A stretch of DNA of 55,819 nt from an uncultured Lachnospiraceae bacterium (GCA_902767015.1 CACXFV010000092.1:1-55819); one strand, 5' to 3'; shown: positions 8,172-17,949, counted from the first letter of the stretch. Notes: a model not told the origin generated them from the sequence alone. Numbers and translations are program-made.

Positions 8172-8996
8172 ATGCATAGTTATCTGGAAAAAATAAAAAA
8201 TGACAGCCTTCCCATCATTCAGTTTGATTCCTTTTCAAACTTACCCTTTGTCATACATGGATTTACAACGCGTATGGGAGGCGTGAGCGAAGGAATATAT
8301 AGTTCACTGAATCTCTCCTTTACCAGGGGAGATGATAGGGAAAATGTTTTGGAAAACTATATGATCATTTCACAACATATTGGAATTGATATCAGTCATT
8401 TTGTGGCATCGGATCAGACGCATACGACAAATATCAGAATCGTTGATGAAAATGATTGTGGCAAGGGAATTATCAAAAGCAGGGATTACACAGATGTTGA
8501 CGGTCTGATGACTCATCATTCCGGAATAGTATTATTTACCTATTATGCTGACTGTGTACCGCTTTTTTTTGTGGACACCCAAAAGAAAGTGGTGGCGGTT
8601 TCTCATTCAGGCTGGCGGGGAACTCTAAACAGGATGGGAAAAAAGACAGTAGAAAAGATGTGTGATACCTATGGCAGTGATAAAAATCACATTTTGTGTG
8701 CAATAGGTCCTTCCATCTGTCGGGAGTGTTATGAGGTAAGTGAGGAGGTGAAAGAGGCATTTGAGCGAAATTTTGATACTGCTGAGATGGAACAGATTTT
8801 TTTCAAAAAACAAAACGGAAAATATCTGCTTGACTTGTGGCGTGCAAATGAATTGATTCTTTTAGAGGCAGGCATTTTACCGGAAAACATTGAAAACAGA
8901 AGAATTTGTACCTGCTGCAATAAAGAACTGCTGTTTTCGCACAGAGGTCTCAACGGACGAAGAGGAAATCTCGCAGGATTCATAGGTATAAAGTAA
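8172..8996 (+). CDS. pgeF: PgeF/YfiH family protein (purine nucleoside phosphorylase-like)
   Basis: Member of the YfiH/LACC1 family, long mislabelled as laccase. Characterised relatives act on purine nucleosides, and E. coli YfiH also affects peptidoglycan precursor fidelity. The zinc/active-site residues are visible: SDQTHTTN, YYADCVPLFF and SHSGWRGT, with a Cys-rich end (CTCCNKELLFSHR). The frame is open from 8109, but the ATG at 8172 has AGAGAGGAG 7 bases upstream and gives the normal 274-residue length. Confidence 0.88.
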   Translation: MHSYLEKIKNDSLPIIQFDSFSNLPFVIHGFTTRMGGVSEGIYSSLNLSFTRGDDRENVLENYMIISQHIGIDISHFVASDQTHTTNIRIVDENDCGKGIIKSRDYTDVDGLMTHHSGIVLFTYYADCVPLFFVDTQKKVVAVSHSGWRGTLNRMGKKTVEKMCDTYGSDKNHILCAIGPSICRECYEVSEEVKEAFERNFDTAEMEQIFFKKQNGKYLLDLWRANELILLEAGILPENIENRRICTCCNKELLFSHRGLNGRRGNLAGFIGIK

Positions 8997-9102
8997 CTTT
9001 TCACAGGACTTTACAAAATCCGATTTTGCTGTTAAACTGTAACTGTTACTTGAAACACAGTTCGAATAATTACGATAGAGTGAGTTTGCAGGATGTATAT
9101 GT

Positions 9103-10500
9103 ATGAAGACAAAAGAACATCTGATTAAAGATATCGTGGAGGATTCTATCGCTGAGGAATTTGAGTTAGAACCCGGCGATGTGCTTCTTAAAATAAACGG
9201 CAATGAGATAGAAGATATATTTGATTATCAGTATTTTGTGGAAGACGAATATATAGAGGTCTTAGTTCGCAAAGCTGATGGGGAAGAATGGCTTTTAGAA
9301 ATCGATAAAGATGCGGATGAGGATTTAGGAATCGTATTTGAAAACGGATTGATGGGTGATTATAAGAGCTGTTGTAATAAATGTATGTTCTGTTTTATTG
9401 ACCAGATGCCTAAGGGAATGAGAGAGACGTTATATTTTAAGGATGATGACTCCAGGCTTTCTTTTCTTCAGGGTAATTATGTCACATTAACCAATATGAA
9501 TGACAGAGATATTGACAGAATCATCCGGTATCATCTCGGACCGATTAATATTTCCGTTCACACTACCAATGGTGAATTGAGATGTAAGATGCTTAAGAAC
9601 CGGTTTGCGGGAGAGGCATTAAAGAAAATTGACCGGCTGTTTGAAGCGGGAATTGAAATGAATGGTCAGGTTGTTCTGTGCCGGGGAATCAATGACGGCA
9701 GTGAATTAGAGCGCACTATTACAGAACTTCACAGGTATGCACCCGTTATGAGAAGTGTATCCGTTGTACCGGCAGGACTTACGAAATACCGGGACGGCCT
9801 GTATCCGTTGGAAAGTTTTGAGAAAGCTGACGCTGAAAACGTAATCGACATGATAGAAAAGTATCAAGAGATGTTTTACAGGCAGGATGGTTTACATTTT
9901 ATCCACGCAAGCGATGAATGGTATATCATGGCAGGGCGCGACTTTCCGGAGGAGAGCCGATATGACGGCTATCTTCAGTTGGAAAATGGCGTGGGAATGA
10001 TGAGACTTTTATGGGATGAGTTTATAGCAGGCTATGAACAACTGGAGAAAAAGAAGCTGCTAAAAGATAATGCAGTGGAGGTCTCTATTGCGACGGGAGT
10101 ACTTGCCTATGATATGATTAAGGAAATGTCAGAGCTGCTTGAAAAAAAAATAGACGGGCTTACCATACATTGTTATAAGATTGTGAATCATTTCTTTGGA
10201 GAAAAGATTACTGTTTCCGGACTGATAACCGGAACAGACCTGATGGCACAATTAAAAGATAAAGAACTGGGCAGCAGGCTTCTGTTGCCGAACAATATTC
10301 TAAGAAGCGGCGAGGATGTTTTTCTGGATGACTACACGCTAAATGAGGTGAGCGAAGCATTAAAGACGGATATTGTTATTGTGCCGGCAGGCGGCACAGA
10401 TTTTATCAGCGCTGTTTTGGGTGAGTATGAGGATATTTCAGAAAAATTACCAAATGGCAATTTTGTCTATATAGATGCTTATGGCAACCATATAAGATAA
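9103..10500 (+). CDS. DUF512 radical SAM protein with N-terminal PDZ-like domain
   Basis: Family of putative radical SAM enzymes of unknown reaction (TIGR03279/DUF512). The first 80 residues form a PDZ-like fold (LEPGDVLLKINGNEI). The iron-sulfur cluster motif follows as CCNKCMFCFIDQMPKGMR, where a Cys-x3-Cys-x2-Cys-type spacing can be drawn from the four Cys. The rest matches the DUF512 pattern, including NISVHTTNGELR, QVVLCRGINDG and the C-terminal PAGGTDF. The 465-residue length is usual. It lies directly upstream of der, as in many Clostridia, and the substrate is unknown. Confidence 0.88.
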   Translation: MKTKEHLIKDIVEDSIAEEFELEPGDVLLKINGNEIEDIFDYQYFVEDEYIEVLVRKADGEEWLLEIDKDADEDLGIVFENGLMGDYKSCCNKCMFCFIDQMPKGMRETLYFKDDDSRLSFLQGNYVTLTNMNDRDIDRIIRYHLGPINISVHTTNGELRCKMLKNRFAGEALKKIDRLFEAGIEMNGQVVLCRGINDGSELERTITELHRYAPVMRSVSVVPAGLTKYRDGLYPLESFEKADAENVIDMIEKYQEMFYRQDGLHFIHASDEWYIMAGRDFPEESRYDGYLQLENGVGMMRLLWDEFIAGYEQLEKKKLLKDNAVEVSIATGVLAYDMIKEMSELLEKKIDGLTIHCYKIVNHFFGEKITVSGLITGTDLMAQLKDKELGSRLLLPNNILRSGEDVFLDDYTLNEVSEALKTDIVIVPAGGTDFISAVLGEYEDISEKLPNGNFVYIDAYGNHIR

Positions 10501-10542
10501 TTATTACTGATTGTGACATTTACAAGAAAGGAAAATATAAAA

Positions 10543-11871
10543 ATGAAAAGACAGGTAGTGGCAATTGTGGGACGGCCTAATGTAGGCAAGTCTACATTGT
10601 TTAACGCACTTGCCGGAGAGATGATTTCCATCGTCAAAGATACTCCGGGAGTGACAAGAGATAGAATCTATGCAGATGTGACATGGCTTGACAAGGCATT
10701 TACACTGGTGGATACCGGCGGTATTGAGCCGGATACCAGCGACATCATACTTTCGCAGATGCGCGAGCAGGCAGAAATCGCCATTAATACTGCTGATGTC
10801 ATCATTTTCATTACTGATGTGCGGCAGGGCTTAGTAGATGCCGATGCAAAGGTTGCTGATATGTTGCGAAGAAGTCGGAAACCGGTGGTTTTGGTAGTCA
10901 ATAAAGTAGACCACTATGAAAAAATGATGTCTGATGTCTATGAATTTTATAATCTTGGAATTGGTGAGCCGTTTCCTGTTTCGGCGACATCAAAGCAGGG
11001 ACTTGGTGATATGCTGGACGAGGTTTGCCATCATTTTAGAGATACAGAGACATCGGAGGAAGAAGATGATGACAGACCACGGGTTGCCATCGTAGGAAGA
11101 CCGAATGTAGGAAAATCTTCTATCATCAACAAGCTCATCGGAGAGGACAGAGTCATCGTGTCCGATATCGCGGGTACAACAAGGGATGCGGTTGACACGG
11201 AGGTAAAGCGAAACGGAAAAGAGTATGTATTTATAGATACGGCGGGTCTTAGAAGAAAATCTAAGATTAAAGAGGAGCTGGAAAGATATAGTATCATAAG
11301 AACGGTATCGGCGGTGGAGCGTGCCGATGTAGTCGTGATTGTCATCGATGCCACGGAAGGAGTAGCCGAGCAGGATGCCAAAATTGCCGGCATTGCCCAT
11401 GATCGGGGCAAGGGAATCATCATTGCCGTCAATAAGTGGGATGCCATTGAGAAAAATGATAAGACTATCTATACCCACACCAACAGAATCAGAGAAATTC
11501 TGTCCTTTATGCCATATGCAGAGCTTCTGTTTCTTTCAGCGAAAACAGGACAGCGGCTTAATAAATTATTTGATATCATTGATATGGTCATTGAGAACCA
11601 GACTCTGCGAATCCAGACAGGTGTTCTCAATGAAATTATGGCGGAGGCTGTGGCTCTGCAGCAACCACCATCCGACAAGGGAAAGCGGTTAAGGTTATAT
11701 TATATTACTCAGGTTGCGGTAAAACCTCCGACCTTTGTCATATTTGTCAACAGCAAAGAATTGATGCATTTTTCTTACACAAGATATATTGAGAATAAAA
11801 TACGGGAGGCTTTTGGCTTTAAGGGAACAGCATTAAAATTTATCATAAGAGAACGAAAGGATAAAGAATAG
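10543..11871 (+). CDS. der: Ribosome-associated GTPase Der (EngA)
   Basis: Essential GTPase with two G domains in tandem, required for 50S subunit maturation. Domain 1 has GRPNVGKSTLFN, DTPGVTRDR, DTGG and NKVD. Domain 2 has GRPNVGKSSIIN, AGTTRDAVD, DTAGLRRK and NKWD. A KH-like C-terminal domain follows. An ATG at 10543, preceded by AAAGGAAAA, fits the family N-terminus (MKRQVVAIVGRPNVG), although the frame is open from 10513. The resulting 442 residues are normal. plsY and gpsA follow. Confidence 0.97.
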   Translation: MKRQVVAIVGRPNVGKSTLFNALAGEMISIVKDTPGVTRDRIYADVTWLDKAFTLVDTGGIEPDTSDIILSQMREQAEIAINTADVIIFITDVRQGLVDADAKVADMLRRSRKPVVLVVNKVDHYEKMMSDVYEFYNLGIGEPFPVSATSKQGLGDMLDEVCHHFRDTETSEEEDDDRPRVAIVGRPNVGKSSIINKLIGEDRVIVSDIAGTTRDAVDTEVKRNGKEYVFIDTAGLRRKSKIKEELERYSIIRTVSAVERADVVVIVIDATEGVAEQDAKIAGIAHDRGKGIIIAVNKWDAIEKNDKTIYTHTNRIREILSFMPYAELLFLSAKTGQRLNKLFDIIDMVIENQTLRIQTGVLNEIMAEAVALQQPPSDKGKRLRLYYITQVAVKPPTFVIFVNSKELMHFSYTRYIENKIREAFGFKGTALKFIIRERKDKE

Positions 11872-11922
11872 CAAAGATGCAATGAATTTCATTGAAATAT
11901 TGCAGATTGCAGGAGGTATGAA

Positions 11923-12594
11923 ATGGAGCGTATAGTTTGTTTAGCGATAGGATATATTTTTGGATTATTTCAAACGAGTTATATCTATGGTAAAATAAAG
12001 CATGTTGATATCAGAGAATACGGAAGTGGTAATGCCGGTACCACAAATGCCATGCGTGTGCTTGGGAAAAAGGCTGGAATTATCACCTATATCGGAGACT
12101 GCCTGAAGGCTATTTTCGCCTGTACGCTGATTTGGTTTATTTTCAGAAACAGAGGACTTGACTCTGATTATGTTTTTTTGTTGAGAATCTATGGCGGACT
12201 CGGTGTTGTTCTGGGACATAATTTTCCGTTTTATATGGGATTTAAAGGTGGGAAGGGTATCGCAGCTTCTTCAGGTGTCATTTTGGGATTGGGTGATTGG
12301 AAAATCACCGCAATCAGTTTGTTTTTATTTATTTCTGTAACGGTAATCTCTAAATATGTATCCCTCGGTTCACTGGTATTTATGGGATTCTTTTTGGTAG
12401 AGATTATTGTGTTTAATGAACTTGGAATATTAGGCTTTATAAAGCAAAGACAGATTGCCGGAACATGGCGAATCGAATTGTATGTTCTCATTCTTATATT
12501 TGTCGTGTTGGCATATGTCAAGCATGCGGCTAATATTAAACGTCTATTGAATGGTACTGAAAGAAAAATCGATCAGAAAAAGGCAACTGTTTAA
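11923..12594 (+). CDS. plsY: Glycerol-3-phosphate acyltransferase PlsY
   Basis: Membrane enzyme that transfers an acyl group from acyl-phosphate to glycerol-3-phosphate, the first committed step of phospholipid synthesis. Hallmarks are the GSGNAGTTNAMRVLGKKAG motif, the GHNFPFYMGFKGGKGIA motif and five or so hydrophobic segments. At 223 residues it is slightly longer than the Bacillus protein. AGGAGG precedes the ATG. Its product pathway links directly to gpsA downstream, which makes glycerol-3-phosphate. Confidence 0.95.
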   Translation: MERIVCLAIGYIFGLFQTSYIYGKIKHVDIREYGSGNAGTTNAMRVLGKKAGIITYIGDCLKAIFACTLIWFIFRNRGLDSDYVFLLRIYGGLGVVLGHNFPFYMGFKGGKGIAASSGVILGLGDWKITAISLFLFISVTVISKYVSLGSLVFMGFFLVEIIVFNELGILGFIKQRQIAGTWRIELYVLILIFVVLAYVKHAANIKRLLNGTERKIDQKKATV

Positions 12595-12652
12595 TCATAT
12601 CATAGATATTATTTTATTAATATTATTATATCACGGAGAGGATTGGTGAATT

Positions 12653-13678
12653 ATGGCAAATATATCTGTACTGGGCGCAGGCGGCTGGGGAATTGCAATT
12701 GCAGTTTTGTTGAATAATAACGGACACAATGTAACTATTTGGTCTGCGCTGCAAAAAGAAGTAGACATGTTAAGCAGCAAGAGGGAGAACGAAGTAAGTC
12801 TGCCTGGCATTACTGTTTCAGAAAAGATTAAGGTCACGGCGGATTTAAAGGAAGCGATAACTGAAAAAGATATCATTATTCTTGCCGTAGCCTCCTCTTA
12901 TATCAGATCTACCGCAGCAAGATTAAAGGGACAGATAAAAGATGGACAGATTATTATCAATGTGGCTAAGGGAATAGAAGATGTAACCTATATGACAATG
13001 ACAGACATTATCGAAAGTGAGGTTGAGAACGCCAATGTGACGGTTTTGTCCGGTCCGAGTCATGCGGAAGAGGTAGGAAGAGGACTTCCGACAACCTGTG
13101 TTGTGGGAGCGAAGACGATTGAAACGGCACAGTATATACAGAATATTTTTTCCTCACCTGTATTTCGGGTTTACATCAGTCCGGATATTTTAGGAATTGA
13201 ATTAGGAGGCGCTTTAAAGAATGTCATTGCACTGGCTGCCGGAATTGCGGACGGTCTTGGCTATGGTGATAATACAAAGGCAGCACTGATTACCAGAGGA
13301 ATCACGGAAATCTCAAGACTGGGCATTGCCATGGGTGCCAATAAACTGACTCTTTACGGTCTGTCCGGCATCGGCGATTTAATTGTTACCTGTGCAAGTA
13401 TGCACAGTCGTAACAGACGAGCAGGTATTCTGATTGGAAAAGGCGCTACCATGAAGGAAGCCATGAAGGAGGTGAACATGGTAGTGGAAGGTGTCTACAG
13501 CACCAAATCAGCAGTGGGACTTGCCAGAAAATATCATGTAAATATGCCGATTATTGAAGCCGTAAATATGATTCTGTTTGAGGGATTAAGTGCAAAGGAT
13601 GCCGTTAACGAACTGATGCTCAGGGATAAGACCATCGAGCATCCTGAATTACTGTGGGACGATATTAACGAAGCATAA
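12653..13678 (+). CDS. gpsA: Glycerol-3-phosphate dehydrogenase [NAD(P)+]
   Basis: Soluble enzyme that reduces dihydroxyacetone phosphate to glycerol-3-phosphate for lipid synthesis. The N-terminal Rossmann motif is VLGAGGWGIAIA. The catalytic Lys region is ELGGALKNVIALAAGIADG, and SGPSHAEEV and GLSGIGDLIVTC follow. The 341 residues are normal. It lies 58 bases after plsY, its functional partner, with a GGAGAGGA ribosome site. The der-plsY-gpsA order is common in Firmicutes. Confidence 0.97.
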   Translation: MANISVLGAGGWGIAIAVLLNNNGHNVTIWSALQKEVDMLSSKRENEVSLPGITVSEKIKVTADLKEAITEKDIIILAVASSYIRSTAARLKGQIKDGQIIINVAKGIEDVTYMTMTDIIESEVENANVTVLSGPSHAEEVGRGLPTTCVVGAKTIETAQYIQNIFSSPVFRVYISPDILGIELGGALKNVIALAAGIADGLGYGDNTKAALITRGITEISRLGIAMGANKLTLYGLSGIGDLIVTCASMHSRNRRAGILIGKGATMKEAMKEVNMVVEGVYSTKSAVGLARKYHVNMPIIEAVNMILFEGLSAKDAVNELMLRDKTIEHPELLWDDINEA

Positions 13679-13710
13679 ATAAACTGTATGTGATTAACTG
13701 TACTATTGTA

Positions 13711-13760
13711 TAAAATAAACAGATATATAATAATATAAAATAAACAGATATATAATAATA
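13711..13760 (+). repeat. Perfect 25-bp tandem duplication upstream of the MalT-like regulator
   Basis: Two identical 25-bp units at 13711-13735 and 13736-13760, beginning TAAAATAAACAG, and a partial third copy (TAAAATAT) from 13761. The DNA is almost pure A/T and sits in the leader of the regulator gene at 13835. Confidence 0.9.
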
Positions 13761-13834
13761 TAAAATATATTGATAAGAAATGACTGAAAAATGTTACGGA
13801 GAAAAAGAATGTTACAAAGAAAAGGAGGAAAAAA

Positions 13835-16315
13835 ATGGCAGTTGTAAAAAAGTATAATACCGGCAAATTTTTCTTTTCCGACAGGCTGAAGGAAAGATTA
13901 AATTCCGTACTGGACAGTAATTTTACAATCGTAGAGGCACCGTCAGGCTTCGGAAAAACAACGGCAATTAAAAATCTGTTAGACAATATTGATGATGAAG
14001 TATTTTACATTACCATTGAAAATGATAATGACACGATATTGTTTGAAGAAATATGTAATTTTGTGCAAAAATTAGACTTGAAGGTATCAATTGCCTTAAA
14101 GAATATCGGTTGTCCGAAGGACGATGAAACAGTTGATAAAATCGTCAGACTATTTTCCAATATAACCGTTAATGAACATTACATACTGGTATTTGATAAT
14201 TTTCAATTTGTTTCTAACAGGTTTATCAAGTCGGTCATTTTTCAGCTGATTGATTCGATAGAAGAGTATTTAAAAATTATTATCATCACACAGAGCATTA
14301 AGTACGAGCCTTTTATTGAGATGATTTTAGAAAAAAAGCTCAATTATATCGGCAAAAATGATTTGGAGTTTACCAGTGAGGAGATTAAATTATACTTTAA
14401 GGAATGTGGTATAAAATTAAAGGATGACGAAGCGGATTTTCTGTTTAAATACACTGAAGGGTGGATTAGTGCCATCTATCTGCAGATGCTTCACTATATG
14501 ACAGATAGCAAATTTGAGGCAGACACAGGCATTAATAATTTGGTTTGTACCGCCATCTGGGATAAACTGCGTATTGATGAGCAGGACTTTCTGCTTTCCA
14601 TTGCCATTTTTGACAGTTTTTCCATTAAGCAGGCAATCTATATGGGAAGCGAAGAACTGGATATCGACAGTATCAAGAGATTATTAGCTTCCAATTCCTT
14701 TATTCGCTATGATTCACAGGAGCGCAGGTACTATGCCCATGCCCTTCTTCGCTATTTTCTAAAGCTGGAATTTGAAAAAATTGACAGTATCGTCCGCAGA
14801 CAGATTTTTGAGAGAGCAGCCAAATGGTATGAACAGAATGAGGACTATGGCAGGGCTCTTGAATACTACCACAAAATCAAAAAATTTGATGATATCTACT
14901 ATATGAATTTTTCTCTTGAAGACATTATTGGCTATGTCAACAAGCAGAATAAAGATTTATTTATCAAAATTGTTTCCAACTGTTCTTATGATGCGAAGGA
15001 AAAGAATATCAGAAGCAGTATTATCCTTTGCTTTGTATTATATATGTATAACGAAAAAGAGTTTTTTGAAAATGAATGTAACATGATACAGGAAATGATA
15101 CAGAATTCTAAGTATCTGAAGTCACGTGAGCGGGATTATTTTCTGGGGGAGATTACCTTTATCAAGTCCTATCTGTATTACAATGACATTAATAAGATGA
15201 AAGAGGCTTATGAAAAGGCATATGATTTACTTAAGTCTCCATCCAACATTTATTCGAGACATATCGGTATCACTTTTAGAAATCCATCGGTTCTTGACTG
15301 CTTTTATTCCGGCAGTGGAGCAGCCATGGAGGAGCTTGCTATATTTGAGCAGATGATGATTCCTTATTATAAGATAACCTCCGGTGACTGCAAGGGGGCA
15401 GAGGCTGTCATGCGGGCAGAAATCCTGTACAATCAGGGAAATCATGAGGATGCAGAGATTTTGTGTCAGAAGGCCCTTTATATCGCCGAGACGAGGCAAC
15501 AGACCGGTACTTATATCAGTACTATGTTTCTGATGGCGAAGATTGCTATTTTTAAAGGGGATTATGACAATATGAAGTATATTGTCGAAAGTATCAGAAA
15601 AAAAGCAATCGATGAAGGCGGCAGCGAGAATGCCTTTATGGCAGATTTATGTGAGGGATATATCTATATGCTTCTCGACAAAAAGGATAAAGTACCGACC
15701 TGGCTTCGGGATGAGAAAAGCATAGAGGATAAGACTTCTGTTTTTTCTCTGGCATTTGCAGACACTATCTATGCCAAATATTTGATTAACAATGAGAATT
15801 ATACCAAGCTGCTGGGGATAAGCGGGCAGATGCTCGGCTCCGCAGGTATTCATCACAATAAAATGTATGAAATCTACCTCTATATCTATATTTCCGTGGC
15901 AAATTATAAGCTTGGTAATATGCTGAAGGCTTCTAAATTCATCAATAATGCGGTATCACTTGCTTATAAGGAGGGCTTTGTCCAGCCGTTTATTGAAAAT
16001 TATCAGTATATCAGTGATATTCATTTCACATCAGATGTCAAAGAAGCGATGGATTTTATTGACAAAGTGAAAAATTTATACAAAAAATATGAAAAAGAAT
16101 ACAAATCCATCATGAGTGATTACAGGGATGATAAGGATTACGGACTGACGAACAGAGAATTGCAGATTGCGAAGCTTGCCGCAAAGAGATATACCAACAA
16201 AGAGATTGCGGATCAGTTATATATTGCGGTGGGAACAGTGAAAAGTACCTTGAAGACAATTTTTGGTAAGCTGCATATTAATTCAAGAAGTGAATTAAAA
16301 GATTTTTTTGAATAA
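13835..16315 (+). CDS. MalT-like LuxR-family STAND transcription regulator
   Basis: 826-residue regulator of the MalT/LAL architecture. A P-loop (APSGFGKTT, residues 35-43) and a Walker B-like ILVFDNFQF (about residue 110) form the STAND ATPase. The middle (about 330-740) is helical, with Tyr- and Leu-rich repeats typical of TPR-like sensor domains. The C-terminus (about 765-826) is a LuxR helix-turn-helix: LTNRELQIAKLAAKRYTNKE, then VGTVKSTLKTIFGKLHI. Such proteins bind an inducer and ATP, oligomerise and activate a nearby operon, but no obvious target operon adjoins it. AAAGGAGG precedes the ATG. Its ligand and regulon are unknown. Confidence 0.88.
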   Translation: MAVVKKYNTGKFFFSDRLKERLNSVLDSNFTIVEAPSGFGKTTAIKNLLDNIDDEVFYITIENDNDTILFEEICNFVQKLDLKVSIALKNIGCPKDDETVDKIVRLFSNITVNEHYILVFDNFQFVSNRFIKSVIFQLIDSIEEYLKIIIITQSIKYEPFIEMILEKKLNYIGKNDLEFTSEEIKLYFKECGIKLKDDEADFLFKYTEGWISAIYLQMLHYMTDSKFEADTGINNLVCTAIWDKLRIDEQDFLLSIAIFDSFSIKQAIYMGSEELDIDSIKRLLASNSFIRYDSQERRYYAHALLRYFLKLEFEKIDSIVRRQIFERAAKWYEQNEDYGRALEYYHKIKKFDDIYYMNFSLEDIIGYVNKQNKDLFIKIVSNCSYDAKEKNIRSSIILCFVLYMYNEKEFFENECNMIQEMIQNSKYLKSRERDYFLGEITFIKSYLYYNDINKMKEAYEKAYDLLKSPSNIYSRHIGITFRNPSVLDCFYSGSGAAMEELAIFEQMMIPYYKITSGDCKGAEAVMRAEILYNQGNHEDAEILCQKALYIAETRQQTGTYISTMFLMAKIAIFKGDYDNMKYIVESIRKKAIDEGGSENAFMADLCEGYIYMLLDKKDKVPTWLRDEKSIEDKTSVFSLAFADTIYAKYLINNENYTKLLGISGQMLGSAGIHHNKMYEIYLYIYISVANYKLGNMLKASKFINNAVSLAYKEGFVQPFIENYQYISDIHFTSDVKEAMDFIDKVKNLYKKYEKEYKSIMSDYRDDKDYGLTNRELQIAKLAAKRYTNKEIADQLYIAVGTVKSTLKTIFGKLHINSRSELKDFFE

Positions 16316-16377
16316 AAATCAGCATATTTTGCATATAAGACACGGTTGAACCGCTGCAGGCGGCATAAACATTGAAT

Positions 16378-16432
16378 GTGAAAAGTACTTCTTAGGCGGC
16401 GTCTTTTGGCACCTTAGAAGTACTTTTTCACA
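16378..16432. terminator. Bidirectional terminator between convergent genes
   Basis: A long imperfect hairpin has arms beginning GTGAAAAGTACTTCTTAGG and ending CCTTAGAAGTACTTTTTCAC, with about 16 bases between. It has A-rich and T-rich flanks on opposite sides, which suits both the regulator upstream (+) and the gene at 16435-16911 (-). Confidence 0.8.
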
Positions 16433-16434
16433 CT

Positions 16435-16911
16435 TTATATACTGCTGATGAAATCAGCGATATCTTGGTCGAAGGCTTTTTCAAGGGATTTATCCATGGT
16501 AAATATTTTGAGAGAGCATCCGGTAACGTAGGAGAGGATACCATTTTCAAATTTAAGGTTTAAAAACAATTCGTTGACATCCGCAGCGGTAATACTAGTA
16601 TCAGTAGTCTCTAATAATTTCTCTATGCGGCTTCGGTCTAAAGCGAAAATCAGCTTGAACTTTAGCGGCGTTTTTTTGCCTTTGATGACAGAATAGCAGA
16701 ACGGCCGTAACTTTGACCAATAGGATAAGTGCTCATCAGGCAATGCTAAAAGCTCGTCTTCGGTATAAAAATCTTTATTGATATGTCCGTCAATCTTAAA
16801 TGTATTATAGGTAGTGATAGTCACATCATTTACCAAAAAATCGTCAAAATAACTGTCAACCAGAAGCTTTGACATAAATTTTCTGACATCTTTAATCTGT
16901 TCTGTAATCAT
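16435..16911 (-). CDS. Small hypothetical protein, probably DUF5721 family
   Basis: 158-residue soluble protein with no signal peptide or membrane segment. I believe it belongs to the Lachnospiraceae family DUF5721, judged from the N-terminal pattern (MITEQIKDVRKFMSKLLVDS, then FLVNDVTITTYNTFKIDG). I am not certain of this, and no function is known. AAAGGA lies 7 bases before its ATG on the minus strand. It is one of only three minus-strand genes here and converges on the MalT-like regulator. Confidence 0.7.
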   Translation of the reverse strand: MITEQIKDVRKFMSKLLVDSYFDDFLVNDVTITTYNTFKIDGHINKDFYTEDELLALPDEHLSYWSKLRPFCYSVIKGKKTPLKFKLIFALDRSRIEKLLETTDTSITAADVNELFLNLKFENGILSYVTGCSLKIFTMDKSLEKAFDQDIADFISSI

Positions 16912-16996
16912 TGTTAAATCCTTTCCGGTTATTTGTTTTTGAATATGAAGTATTATATCATTTAAAAATGGTTTTATAAAGTAAATATTGATAGTT

Positions 16997-17016
16997 GGCT
17001 GTGAATAGTAACAGTT
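16997..17016 (-). repeat. Copy of the recurring intergenic GAACTGTTRCTATT motif
   Basis: Read on the minus strand this is AACTGTTACTATTCACAGCC. The same core recurs in other gaps of the window (see findings). Here CTGT and ACAG can pair around an eight-base GAATAGTA loop. Confidence 0.5.
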
Positions 17017-17112
17017 TTCTTTATTTTTGCGCCGTTTTTACTTGAAATATTTGCGATAATCGTGTAGGATAGTTACTTAGTACAGTATTAGTAAAATGTG
17101 GAGGAAATTACA

Positions 17113-17826
17113 ATGAAAATGATTTCAATTGAGAATGAACTCAGGGAAAATGCTTATCCCGGAAGAGGAATTATCATAGGAAAAACACCGGACGGCACAA
17201 AGGCTGTGACAGCGTATTTTATTATGGGAAGAAGCGAGAACAGCAGAAACAGAGTGTTTGTAGAAGAGGGCGAGGGAATACGCACACAGGCATTTGATGA
17301 GTCTAAATTAAGCGATCCTAGCTTAATTATTTATGCACCTGTAAGAGTACTTGGCAATCTCACGATTGTGACCAACGGTGACCAGACAGATACCATCTAC
17401 GAATTGATGGAAAAAGGACAAACCTTTGAGGAATCTCTCAGAACCAGAGAATTTGAGCCGGATGCGCCGAATTATACCCCAAGAATATCAGGAATTATGA
17501 GGGTAGAGAATGAAACTTATGACTATGCCATGTCGATTCTTAAGAGCAATAACGGTAATCCGGATGCCTGCAACCGATATACATTTACTTACAGTAATCC
17601 GGTCAATGGTGAAGGACATTTTATCCATACCTACCAGTGTGACGGTAATCCTCTGCCGAGTTTTGAGGGAGAGCCTGATTTGATTGGCATCAAAGACGAT
17701 ATGAAGGAATTTGCGGATGATTTGTGGAATGCGTTAAACGAAGATAACAAGGTGTCTTTATTTGTGAGATATATTGATATCGCTGCCGGAACTTATGAGA
17801 GTGTCATTATCAATAAAAATCAATAA
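17113..17826 (+). CDS. IMP cyclohydrolase, PurO-like (archaeal type)
   Basis: Should close the ring of FAICAR to give IMP, the last step of purine synthesis. The protein resembles the PurO/IMP_cyclohyd family (PF07826) rather than the N-terminal domain of bacterial PurH. It starts PGRGIIIGKTPDGTKAVTAY, with GRSENSRNRVF and later RISGIMRVENETYDYAMSIL. The 237 residues are typical. The ATG at 17113, 6-7 bases after GGAGGAAA, is better than the GTG at 17098. It lies 123 bases before the AICAR transformylase at 17950, the preceding enzyme in the pathway. Confidence 0.88.
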   Translation: MKMISIENELRENAYPGRGIIIGKTPDGTKAVTAYFIMGRSENSRNRVFVEEGEGIRTQAFDESKLSDPSLIIYAPVRVLGNLTIVTNGDQTDTIYELMEKGQTFEESLRTREFEPDAPNYTPRISGIMRVENETYDYAMSILKSNNGNPDACNRYTFTYSNPVNGEGHFIHTYQCDGNPLPSFEGEPDLIGIKDDMKEFADDLWNALNEDNKVSLFVRYIDIAAGTYESVIINKNQ

Positions 17827-17949
17827 TGAATTGAATGTTAAATAACAGGCTCTTGAGTGAAACAGATACTTCTAACCTGAAAACATTATTTTTGAAGGAA
17901 ATGAACCTATTAGAAACTTAATTTATGTTATAATCGAAAGGAAACAGAT

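Noticed and set aside
8172-8996. Laccase (multicopper oxidase) annotation of the YfiH-type gene
   Set aside because: The family lacks the four-copper ligand pattern. The His/Cys motifs fit the zinc-binding YfiH/LACC1 type.
10990-11478. Open frame of 162 codons on the minus strand opposite der
   Set aside because: It lies wholly within der, which has both G domains intact. No ribosome site or protein-like pattern is visible, so it is a frame shadow.
17930-17935. TATAAT just before the AICAR transformylase gene
   Set aside because: A start about seven bases downstream would fall on the ribosome site of the gene, and no -35 is present at the right distance.
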